DNA from: an uncultured Ruminococcus sp.
GTDB taxonomy: Bacteria; Bacillota; Clostridia; Oscillospirales; Ruminococcaceae
Reading direction: 5' to 3'
Assembly: GCA_900752785.1 (NCBI GenBank)
Contig: CAADWP010000140.1
Coordinates: 1-9,182 of the forward strand
Length of the DNA: 9,182 nt
Position numbers and translations under genes: made by a program. The notes beneath the pieces are model-generated. The model saw nothing but the letters and a program-made list of their open reading frames with translations. It was not told the origin of the DNA and searched no databases. Positions 5,854-9,182 of this stretch are shown here, piece after piece (positions within the stretch are counted from its first letter, which is position 1; every line of letters begins with the position of its first letter).

Positions 5854-5974
5854 GAAGTTCTTATCTAACTCAGAAACTCAAGTCTTGAACGAAGCTAGCT
5901 TTCTGAGATATAGATCAACTGCTGGCGGCAGCCAAAGCCTAAAGCGAACCAGCTAGATAAAGAGTAAATAACTT
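5854..5974 (+). ncRNA. Structured 3' segment of the RNA 7 transcript
   Basis: After the 24-bp helix, ATCTA plus CTCAGAAA (5863-5867, 5869-5876) pair with TTTCTGAG plus TAGAT (5900-5907, 5911-5915). TTATCTA (5861-5867) can instead pair with TAGATAA (5954-5960), so two exclusive folds are possible. A CTGC-TGGCG-GCAG hairpin follows at about 5919-5931. CTTGAACGA occurs twice (5884 and 5973 regions). It may be the tail of RNA 7 or a separate processed small RNA. Confidence 0.5.
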
Positions 5975-6015
5975 GAACGAGGAGGAAAGCAAGTGCTGCC
6001 ATCTCGTTTTTTTGT
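5975..6015 (+). terminator. Intrinsic terminator of the RNA 7 transcript
   Basis: ACGAG (5977-5981) pairs with CTCGT (6003-6007). Inner GG/CC and AGCA/TGCT pairs extend the stem, and an uninterrupted T-run follows (6007-6013). This is the clearest terminator of the RNA array and marks its end. Confidence 0.8.
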
Positions 6016-6040
6016 TTTTTTAAAAAAATTAAAAACCGAA

Positions 6041-6121
6041 TTGACCTATTTGACCAAATTAACTAGCATACGCTGTTTTAAATATTCTTTTAATATAATT
6101 TATCATTAAAATATTTTGACC
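6041..6121 (+). promoter_or_regulatory. Leader region with three TTGACC boxes upstream of the winged-helix gene
   Basis: TTGACC occurs at 6041, 6050 and 6116; the latter two are followed by similar bases (AAATTAACTAG and TAATTTGCTAG). TATAAT stands at 6094-6099 but without a -35 box at 17-18 bp. This gene therefore lacks the standard promoter of the window, and the repeats may be operator sites or a different promoter class. Function is inferred only from position. Confidence 0.4.
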
Positions 6122-6185
6122 TAATTTGCTAGAAAAGATACTAGAACGGGATTGTGGTACCGAACGGACTAAGGAGGAAACGCTT

Positions 6186-6470
6186 ATGGCAACGCACTAT
6201 CTATTACTTAATAAAGAACGATTTGGAAAAGGACTTACTATATTAGAACAAGCAATTTTAGCACAGGCGGAAGAATATGAAAAAAATAAGTGTCCTTGCT
6301 TTATAACCAATGAACAGTTTGCCTTTATGTTTGGCGTTAGTCTTTATCAGGTTAAGTTGGCTCTAGATAGATTAGAAAAAGTATATGGGCTTATCAAAAG
6401 AGAAACCTCAAACGTGCGTGCTGATGGAGGCAAGGGTAAAATGAGAATAATCAAACTAACTCATCACTAA
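6186..6470 (+). CDS. Small winged-helix protein, replication-initiator N-domain-like
   Basis: A 94-residue protein. ATG 6186 is preferred because AAGGAGG (6171-6177) sits 8 bp upstream; longer in-frame TTG starts have no such site. Residues 14-35 form a helix (LTILEQAILAQAEEY). Then CFITNEQFAFMFGVSLYQVKLALDRLEKVYGLIKRE (about 38-73) reads as helix-turn-helix plus wing, with 'GLIKR' before the wing, and the protein ends in a strand (KMRIIKL). This pattern is typical of the DNA-binding N-terminal domain of phage replisome organisers and plasmid initiators, which usually have a further C-terminal part absent here. It could be a stand-alone repressor or a truncated initiator. Iteron-like repeats follow directly, supporting a DNA-binding role there. 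The function is inferred, not shown. Confidence 0.75.
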   Translation: MATHYLLLNKERFGKGLTILEQAILAQAEEYEKNKCPCFITNEQFAFMFGVSLYQVKLALDRLEKVYGLIKRETSNVRADGGKGKMRIIKLTHH

Positions 6471-6472
6471 CT

Positions 6473-6574
6473 CATCAAGGTTAATATACGACCTTGGTAG
6501 CAGTGAATAAAATGAACTACCAAGGTTGAAAGAATGTCATTACCAAGGTTGAAATTTGAACTTACCAAGGTTGA
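6473..6574. repeat. Iteron-like TACCAAGGTTGA repeats
   Basis: Exact TACCAAGGTTGA occurs at 6518-6529, 6541-6552 and 6563-6574, with start-to-start spacings of 23 and 22 bp, about two helical turns. A diverged copy (CATCAAGGTTAA) lies at 6473-6484 and an inverted ACCTTGGTA at 6491-6499. The spacing is not a multiple of three throughout, so it is not a coding repeat. Position just after a winged-helix gene suggests binding sites, possibly an origin or autoregulatory array. Confidence 0.75.
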
Positions 6575-6599
6575 CTATCGACCAATAATATAATAAATA

Positions 6600-6735
6600 A
6601 ATGTGTGATTTCATAGAAGAGACTGCAGCTAAACTATGGCGTTAAAGAAAGATCAATATTATAGGTCGAGAGATGAGCTGCTGAAGCTGAATAAGGGAAA
6701 GAGGAGTTGGTAAGTAAACTTACCTCTTTGTAAAG
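6600..6735 (+). ncRNA. Possible structured RNA 8
   Basis: GCAGCT (6625-6630) pairs with AGCTGC (6676-6681) around CTATGGCGTTAAAGAAAGAT, which resembles RNA 1 (CTTATGGCGTT...AGAAAGAT). GATC/GGTC can pair inside. A hairpin with GTAAGT/ACTTAC and AAGAG/CTCTT follows near 6700-6728. There is no standard promoter immediately upstream, so it may be the 3' untranslated region of the winged-helix gene. Confidence 0.4.
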
Positions 6736-6790
6736 TAATAAAAAAGGCTAGGTCCTATTGAAGTGATAAAAATAAAGAGGAGTATAAGAT

Positions 6791-6850
6791 ATGGAGCGAA
6801 ACTCAATGTTGTGGGAAAAAGTGGTGAAAAGTGGAGATAGGAGTTGGTGA
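6791..6850 (+). CDS. Very short ORF (19 aa), possible gene remnant
   Basis: ATG 6791 follows AAAGAGGAG at 9-bp spacing and gives MERNSMLWEKVVKSGDRSW before TGA, whose last bases enter the terminator hairpin at 6842. The good ribosome-binding site argues for translation. The length and sudden end argue for a truncated gene or a leader peptide. No family is recognised. Confidence 0.3.
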   Translation: MERNSMLWEKVVKSGDRSW

Positions 6851-6886
6851 CCAACTTCTTGGTGGGCAACTTCTTGCCCCCTTTTG
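6842..6886 (+). terminator. Tandem hairpins with T-run
   Basis: AGTTGG-TGA-CCAACT (6842-6856) is followed by GGGCAA-CTTC-TTGCCC (6864-6879) and CCTTTT. The repeated ACTTCTTG between and inside the hairpins is notable. This isolates the upstream block from the promoter cluster starting at 6920. Confidence 0.65.
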
Positions 6887-6919
6887 TCAACATTTTCAGC
6901 AAATTTTTGCTTAAAACAC

Positions 6920-6949
6920 TTGCATTTTCCTAGCTTTTGGGTTTATTAT
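6920..6949 (+). promoter_or_regulatory. Promoter P10 (TTGCAT-18-TATTAT)
   Basis: TTGCAT at 6920-6925 and TATTAT at 6944-6949 are 18 bp apart, followed by TATTGTAAA as in P1. It is the first of three tandem promoters before the winged-helix gene at 7366. A strong AAAAGGAGAG follows at about 6964-6973, but only a 9-codon frame (6989-7015) comes after, probably a gene remnant. Confidence 0.8.
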
Positions 6950-7043
6950 TATATTGTAAATAAGAAAAGGAGAGAAAAAGAGTAGGAAATGGGCTTGACA
7001 ATAGCCAAAATATAATTTTTCTACATAAAATAATCAAAAATAC

Positions 7044-7073
7044 TTGCATTTTTCCTCCAAAGTGTTATATAAT
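7044..7073 (+). promoter_or_regulatory. Promoter P11 (TTGCAT-18-TATAAT)
   Basis: TTGCAT at 7044-7049 and TATAAT at 7068-7073 are 18 bp apart, with TAATCAAAAATAC upstream. Between P11 and P12 lies about 120 bp with an AATTGG/CCAATT hairpin. A 52-codon frame (7084-7242) has no ribosome-binding site and runs through P12, so I do not call it a gene. Confidence 0.86.
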
Positions 7074-7197
7074 ATATATATAAATGAAAGGAATAAAAGA
7101 AAAAAATACAATATCGCAGGTTATCTCAACTGGCTTGGTGCTGAATTGGACAACTATTATTTGCTACCAATTATTTGAAAAAAGTTTTAAAAAAGAC

Positions 7198-7227
7198 TTG
7201 ATTCAAGGTAGCAACATAGTTTATAAT
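7198..7227 (+). promoter_or_regulatory. Promoter P12 (TTGATT-18-TATAAT)
   Basis: TTGATT at 7198-7203 and TATAAT at 7222-7227 are 18 bp apart, behind AAAAAAGAC. It is the promoter nearest to the winged-helix gene at 7366. Confidence 0.86.
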
Positions 7228-7262
7228 ATAAATGTAAAATGAAAAAGGAAAAATAAAAAAGA

Positions 7263-7297
7263 CTTCTAATCCTTCACCAGCTCTGGTTTATTAGAAG
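7263..7297 (+). promoter_or_regulatory. Leader hairpin upstream of the winged-helix gene
   Basis: CTTCTAAT (7263-7270) pairs perfectly with ATTAGAAG (7290-7297), with CCAG/CTGG stacked inside. It lies about 35 nt into the P12 transcript and about 70 nt before the start codon, so it may stabilise or regulate the mRNA. Confidence 0.6.
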
Positions 7298-7365
7298 CAA
7301 AAAATATTTATTTTAGAAAGGGTATCCAATTGGCTGCTATAAGGTTGGATATTAGGGTGAGAATT

Positions 7366-7602
7366 ATGGCTAAAGAAAGATTTAATGTAATGGGAAAAGA
7401 ACTTACTGCAAATGAAAAAGCAGTATATGAATTCGTAAGGGACAACGGAGTAGTTGACTACAAGATGGTTGCTGAAAAACTAAACATCAGTCCAAAGAGT
7501 GCATCAAGCACACTAGCAAGACTAGAAGCAACTCATAGTCTATTAAAGAAAAATGCTCCAAAAGTTGCTACAACTTATGAAGTAGAAGCTGAAGCTGAAT
7601 AG
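7366..7602 (+). CDS. Winged-helix DNA-binding protein A (78 aa)
   Basis: ATG 7366 is chosen because GGGTGAG (7354-7360) matches the GGTGA part of the anti-Shine-Dalgarno and gives MAKERFNVMG, which aligns with MAKAKELFNVRG of the paralogue at 8778. An upstream in-frame TTG (7330) adds 12 residues not shared with it. Residues about 11-68 read as a winged helix: ELTANEKAVYEFVRDNGVVDYKMVAEKLNISPKSASSTLARLEA, then a short wing (LLKKNAPKVATTYEV) and an acidic tail. The fold resembles MarR/GntR-type small regulators; specificity is unknown. It is transcribed from three tandem promoters and ends with a structured 3' region and an intrinsic terminator. A role as regulator of the shared promoters or as a host-directed early protein is inference only. 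Confidence 0.85.
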   Translation: MAKERFNVMGKELTANEKAVYEFVRDNGVVDYKMVAEKLNISPKSASSTLARLEATHSLLKKNAPKVATTYEVEAEAE

Positions 7603-7603
7603 T

Positions 7604-7738
7604 AATAGGTTTTTATTCTTCACAATATAAAAGGGGTTGCTTGTGGTTGCCCCAACCAAAAACATAAGTGGTGTAGGTTTGCTCGTTAGGGGCTGCGAGG
7701 GTAAATAAAGAACAGCAGAACTGGTTGCATAATACGAG
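7604..7738 (+). other. Structured 3' untranslated region of winged-helix gene A
   Basis: About 135 nt without an ORF lies between the stop and the terminator. GGTTG/CAACC and CTCG/CGAG pairings are visible around 7636-7655 and 7682-7699. It could be a stable 3'-derived small RNA. No recognised motif. Confidence 0.35.
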
Positions 7739-7739
7739 T

Positions 7740-7768
7740 GGCAAGGCAAGAGCCTTGTCTTTTTTTTA
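7740..7768 (+). terminator. Intrinsic terminator of winged-helix gene A
   Basis: GGCAAGGC (7740-7747) pairs with GCCTTGTC (7752-7759), eight pairs including one G-U, with loop AAGA, followed by a T-run from 7760 to 7767. Confidence 0.92.
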
Positions 7769-7845
7769 TTTTTTTAATTTTAGACTTGACAAACGGTACT
7801 TGCATATGATAAAAAAATTTTTTTTATTTTTTTGCAAAAAAAGAC

Positions 7846-7875
7846 TTGACGAGATCCCTTAAAATGAATTATAAT
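7846..7875 (+). promoter_or_regulatory. Promoter P13 (TTGACG-18-TATAAT)
   Basis: TTGACG at 7846-7851 and TATAAT at 7870-7875 are 18 bp apart, behind AAAAAAAGAC. It is followed by GGGGGAGTATT and an A-tract, then by repeats rather than a gene. Its layout resembles P18 near the window end, which is followed by GGGGAAGTATT and a T-tract. Confidence 0.8.
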
Positions 7876-7899
7876 TATTATAATGGGGGAGTATTATTA

Positions 7900-8140
7900 A
7901 AAAAAAAATAGATCCCAGCTCCCTTAGCCTGATCCAGCTCCAAATCCCAGCTCCCACCTAGGGCGCAGCTCCAAATTGCTACCAGGGGATAGGTGGCAAT
8001 GAATTATTTCCTGGGAAATATTTGCTAGCAAAAAATGGGTAGACTCCCCCCTCCCCTTCTTCTGGCAGTTAGATCTCATTACACGGCTCGGGTCTAACTA
8101 TTGCCCACATATTTAATTTTTCTTTTCCTCCTTTCTTTAT
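7900..8140 (-). ncRNA. Possible minus-strand RNA from P14
   Basis: Transcription leftward from P14 would start near 8140, after AAAGGAGG on the minus strand. The only start codon downstream (ATG at 8110 on the minus strand) gives 13 codons and is 16 nt away, so no real gene is supported. A strong hairpin lies at 8064-8105 (GGCA and GTTAGA paired with TCTAAC and TGCC). GGAGCTG repeats follow, and a U-run would be made at 7909-7900. It could be a repeat-bearing small RNA or the stump of a lost gene. Confidence 0.4.
7975..8000. repeat. Hairpin repeat copy 1 (TTGCTACC-N8-GGTGGCAA)
   Basis: ATTGCTACC (7975-7983) pairs with GGTGGCAAT (7992-8000) with one G-U pair and an 8-nt loop. The same arms recur at 8297-8318; half-copies are TAGGTGGCAA at 8276-8285 and TTGCTACC at 7161-7168. 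Confidence 0.7.
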
Positions 8141-8146
8141 AATATA

Positions 8147-8176
8147 ATTATACATCTTTCAGCTCCCAATAGTCAA
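8147..8176 (-). promoter_or_regulatory. Promoter P14, the only minus-strand one (TTGACT-18-TATAAT)
   Basis: On the minus strand TTGACT (8176-8171) and TATAAT (8152-8147) are 18 bp apart, preceded by CAAAAAATAC and followed by TATATTATAAAGAAAGGAGG. The design is the same as the plus-strand promoters, with a CAGCTCC unit inside the spacer. Confidence 0.85.
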
Positions 8177-8296
8177 GTATTTTTTGAAAAATTTTAGCAG
8201 CTCCCATTGCCCCCACCTTCCAGCTCCCATAGCGCAGCTCCGGTAGGAAAAGCGCAGCTCCCACCCAGCTCCAAATAGGTGGCAATGCCAGCTCCC

Positions 8297-8318
8297 TGCT
8301 ACCAAATTATAGGTGGCA
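8297..8318. repeat. Hairpin repeat copy 2
   Basis: TGCTACC (8297-8303) pairs with GGTGGCA (8312-8318) around an 8-nt loop of different sequence from copy 1. Conserved arms with a changed loop suggest the stem is what is kept. Confidence 0.65.
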
Positions 8319-8392
8319 ACACCTGATCTGATCCACCTTGACCGGATCTCTTGCCCTTGGGATAATTTTTGCAATAAATTTTTAAAAAAGAC

Positions 8393-8421
8393 TTGCATTT
8401 TACTCCATAATTTGATATAAT
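8393..8421 (+). promoter_or_regulatory. Promoter P15 (TTGCAT-17-TATAAT)
   Basis: TTGCAT at 8393-8398 and TATAAT at 8416-8421 are 17 bp apart, with the TATAATTATATTGTAAA core. It drives the small ORF at 8440 and, by read-through, the gene at 8778. Confidence 0.86.
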
Positions 8422-8439
8422 TATATTGTAAATAAAAGA

Positions 8440-8586
8440 GTGGTAAAACTAATTAAAAAATTGCACGATCTAATGCTACAAATAATTACTTGTAATGATG
8501 CTGAACTTGACAAGATAGGAATTGAACTTGCAGAAATAGAAAAACAACTAATTAATTGGCAAGAAAAAAAATCTCAAAAAAAATAA
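8440..8586 (+). CDS. Small coiled-coil-like protein (48 aa), GTG start
   Basis: An open frame of 48 codons from GTG 8440 to TAA 8584-8586: starts (M)VKLIKKLHDLMLQII, then CNDAELDKIGIELAEIEKQL and a Lys/Gln tail. The composition and regular Leu/Ile spacing look like one or two amphipathic helices rather than random AT-rich sequence. GTG 8440 has only a weak AAGAG site at short distance and would be almost leaderless from P15. ATG 8473 has no better site. It fills the interval between P15 and P16 exactly, as the other small genes fill theirs. No family is recognised; a decayed gene start is the alternative. Confidence 0.5.
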   Translation: MVKLIKKLHDLMLQIITCNDAELDKIGIELAEIEKQLINWQEKKSQKK

Positions 8587-8594
8587 AAAAATAC

Positions 8595-8623
8595 TTGACT
8601 TTAAGGACAAGATGTAGTATAAT
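8595..8623 (+). promoter_or_regulatory. Promoter P16 (TTGACT-17-TATAAT)
   Basis: TTGACT at 8595-8600 and TATAAT at 8618-8623 are 17 bp apart. Only about 60 bp of A-rich DNA separates it from P17, so it works in tandem for the gene at 8778, or a gene between them was lost. Confidence 0.84.
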
Positions 8624-8684
8624 TAATATATCAAATGAAGAAATAAAAGAAAAGTAAAAAAATTAAAAAAATTAAAAAAAACAC

Positions 8685-8713
8685 TTGACTTTTAAATCTG
8701 AATTTGATATAAT
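8685..8713 (+). promoter_or_regulatory. Promoter P17 (TTGACT-17-TATAAT)
   Basis: TTGACT at 8685-8690 and TATAAT at 8708-8713 are 17 bp apart. It is the promoter nearest to the winged-helix gene at 8778, giving a leader of about 55-60 nt. Confidence 0.87.
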
Positions 8714-8777
8714 ATATATGTAAATAAAAAAAGAAAGGGCATTAACAAATTAGTCGGTTAATGTAATGGTGATTAAA

Positions 8778-9023
8778 ATGGCTAAAGCAAAAGAATTATT
8801 TAATGTTAGAGGAGTAAACTTAACTGCTCACGAAAAAAATGTTTACGACAAAGTAAAGGAGTTAGGCACTGTTGACTATAACCAAGTAGCAACTGCTTGT
8901 AATGTATCTACTAAGTCTGCTATTGCAACATTAGCAAGATTAGAAAAAACTCACGGTTTATTAAGAAAAAATGAACCAGTAAAAGTAACTACTTATGAAG
9001 TTGCTGATGTGGAGGGCGAATAG
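8778..9023 (+). CDS. Winged-helix DNA-binding protein B (81 aa)
   Basis: Paralogue of the protein at 7366, about half identical along its length. They share xFNVxG, LTAxEKxVY, VDYxxVA, NxSxKSAxxTLARLExTHxLLxKN and TTYEV. ATG 8778 has GGTGAT (8769-8774) just upstream, the same type of ribosome-binding site as gene A; an in-frame ATG at 8766 adds four residues (MVIK) and lacks a site. Residues about 14-70 form the winged helix, with the probable recognition helix at STKSAIATLARLEKTHG, then LLRKN and a short wing, and an acidic tail (VADVEGE). Three tandem promoters lie upstream, as for gene A, and the terminator overlaps the stop codon. DNA binding is inferred from the fold; the target is unknown. 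Confidence 0.88.
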   Translation: MAKAKELFNVRGVNLTAHEKNVYDKVKELGTVDYNQVATACNVSTKSAIATLARLEKTHGLLRKNEPVKVTTYEVADVEGE

Positions 9024-9035
9024 TCCTCTTTTTTT
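9011..9035 (+). terminator. Terminator overlapping the stop of winged-helix gene B
   Basis: GAGG (9012-9015) pairs with CCTC (9025-9028), extended by a G-T pair, around the stop codon and followed by seven T. The stem is short, so strength is uncertain. Confidence 0.6.
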
Positions 9036-9047
9036 ATTTACTGTAAA

Positions 9048-9063
9048 GCGAACAAATGTTTGC
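9048..9063. repeat. Short palindrome GCGAACA-AA-TGTTTGC
   Basis: A 7-bp inverted repeat (one G-T) with a 2-bp centre lies between the terminator and P18. Its symmetry fits a dimeric repressor operator better than an RNA hairpin. No second copy was seen. Confidence 0.4.
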
Positions 9064-9108
9064 CAAATACTTGACAAAAAATTTTTTTATTTTTTTTATT
9101 AAAAATAC

Positions 9109-9138
9109 TTGACTTTGTGGGGGAAAGTGTGATATAAT
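9109..9138 (+). promoter_or_regulatory. Promoter P18 (TTGACT-18-TATAAT)
   Basis: TTGACT at 9109-9114 and TATAAT at 9133-9138 are 18 bp apart, behind ATTAAAAATAC. AAGGGGAAG follows, then 17 consecutive T (9152-9168). The product lies beyond the window. Confidence 0.85.
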
Positions 9139-9182
9139 TAAAGGGGAAGTATTTTTTTTTTTTTTTTTAGTAGCTTCGCAGC

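Larger units (their letters stand above)
7916..8295. repeat. Eleven dispersed CAGCTCC units
   Basis: CAGCTCC (usually followed by C or A) starts at 7916, 7935, 7948, 7966, 8160, 8198, 8221, 8235, 8255, 8266 and 8289. Spacing is irregular (11-38 bp apart from one gap of about 190 bp). One unit lies next to the -10 region of P14 within its spacer. No ORF of either strand explains the conservation. The whole 7876-8380 stretch is gene-free. Confidence 0.85.

Noticed and set aside
7084..7242. 52-codon ORF between P11 and P12
   Set aside because: Leaderless, no ribosome-binding site, and its 3' half is promoter P12; kept only as a possible gene remnant.
7786..7815. TTGACA at 7786 (and at 9071) as extra promoters
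   Set aside because: Neither has an acceptable -10 box at 16-19 bp; only A- or T-tracts follow.
7916..8295. CRISPR array
   Set aside because: The CAGCTCC units are only 7 bp and irregularly spaced, with no cas genes nearby.
8159..8398. Minus-strand ORF of 79 codons
   Set aside because: It is a translation of the CAGCTCC repeats and of P14 and P15 DNA, rich in Trp and Gly from GGAGCTG units, without a ribosome-binding site.
9152..9168. Run of 17 T as a terminator
   Set aside because: No hairpin precedes it and it follows promoter P18 directly; it may be leader sequence or a sequencing or assembly edge effect.

Overview
The window is AT-rich, and its bases are mostly not spent on protein. 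Small orphan genes of phage type, two encoded tRNAs, many near-identical strong sigma-70-type promoters and short winged-helix proteins together suggest the accessory (probably early) region of a large phage or prophage of a low-GC Gram-positive (Bacillota-like) host. This is inference: no structural, polymerase or integrase gene is visible, so a plasmid or other element is not excluded.

Layout. 1-750: a truncated HAD-hydrolase N-terminus cut off by a promoter, a small zinc-ribbon protein and an overlapping orphan gene. 790-1300: a promoter driving a structured RNA followed by tRNA-Thr(UGU) and tRNA-Ala(UGC). 1300-6015: about 4.7 kb that is almost entirely non-coding. It has six promoters of one design driving consecutive structured RNAs of about 600, 400, 1000, 350, 170 and 1250-1400 nt, interrupted only by one 76-residue gene (2553-2783) with its own promoter. 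These RNAs have no plausible ORFs but contain long perfect or near-perfect helices, including a 24-bp helix closing a 618-nt domain (5234-5851), plus several candidate pseudoknots. 6186-6600: a small winged-helix protein resembling the N-terminal DNA-binding part of phage/plasmid replication initiators, followed by iteron-like repeats. 6900-9040: two paralogous winged-helix genes, each behind three tandem promoters and each with an intrinsic terminator. Between them is a repeat-rich intergenic region (11 CAGCTCC units and duplicated hairpins) with the only minus-strand promoter.

How it fits together. Eighteen promoters share TTG(AC/AT/CA)N, a 17-18 bp spacer and TATAAT (one TATTAT). Many share the same downstream bases (TATAATTATATTGTAAA). 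Nearly every gene or RNA is therefore its own transcription unit under one common programme. The most unusual content is the array of large structured RNAs next to phage tRNAs. Size and context resemble the giant phage-associated RNA classes GOLLD and ROOL, but I cannot assign any of them to a known family from sequence alone; they may be divergent members or new classes. RNA ends are inferred from promoters and pairing and are approximate.
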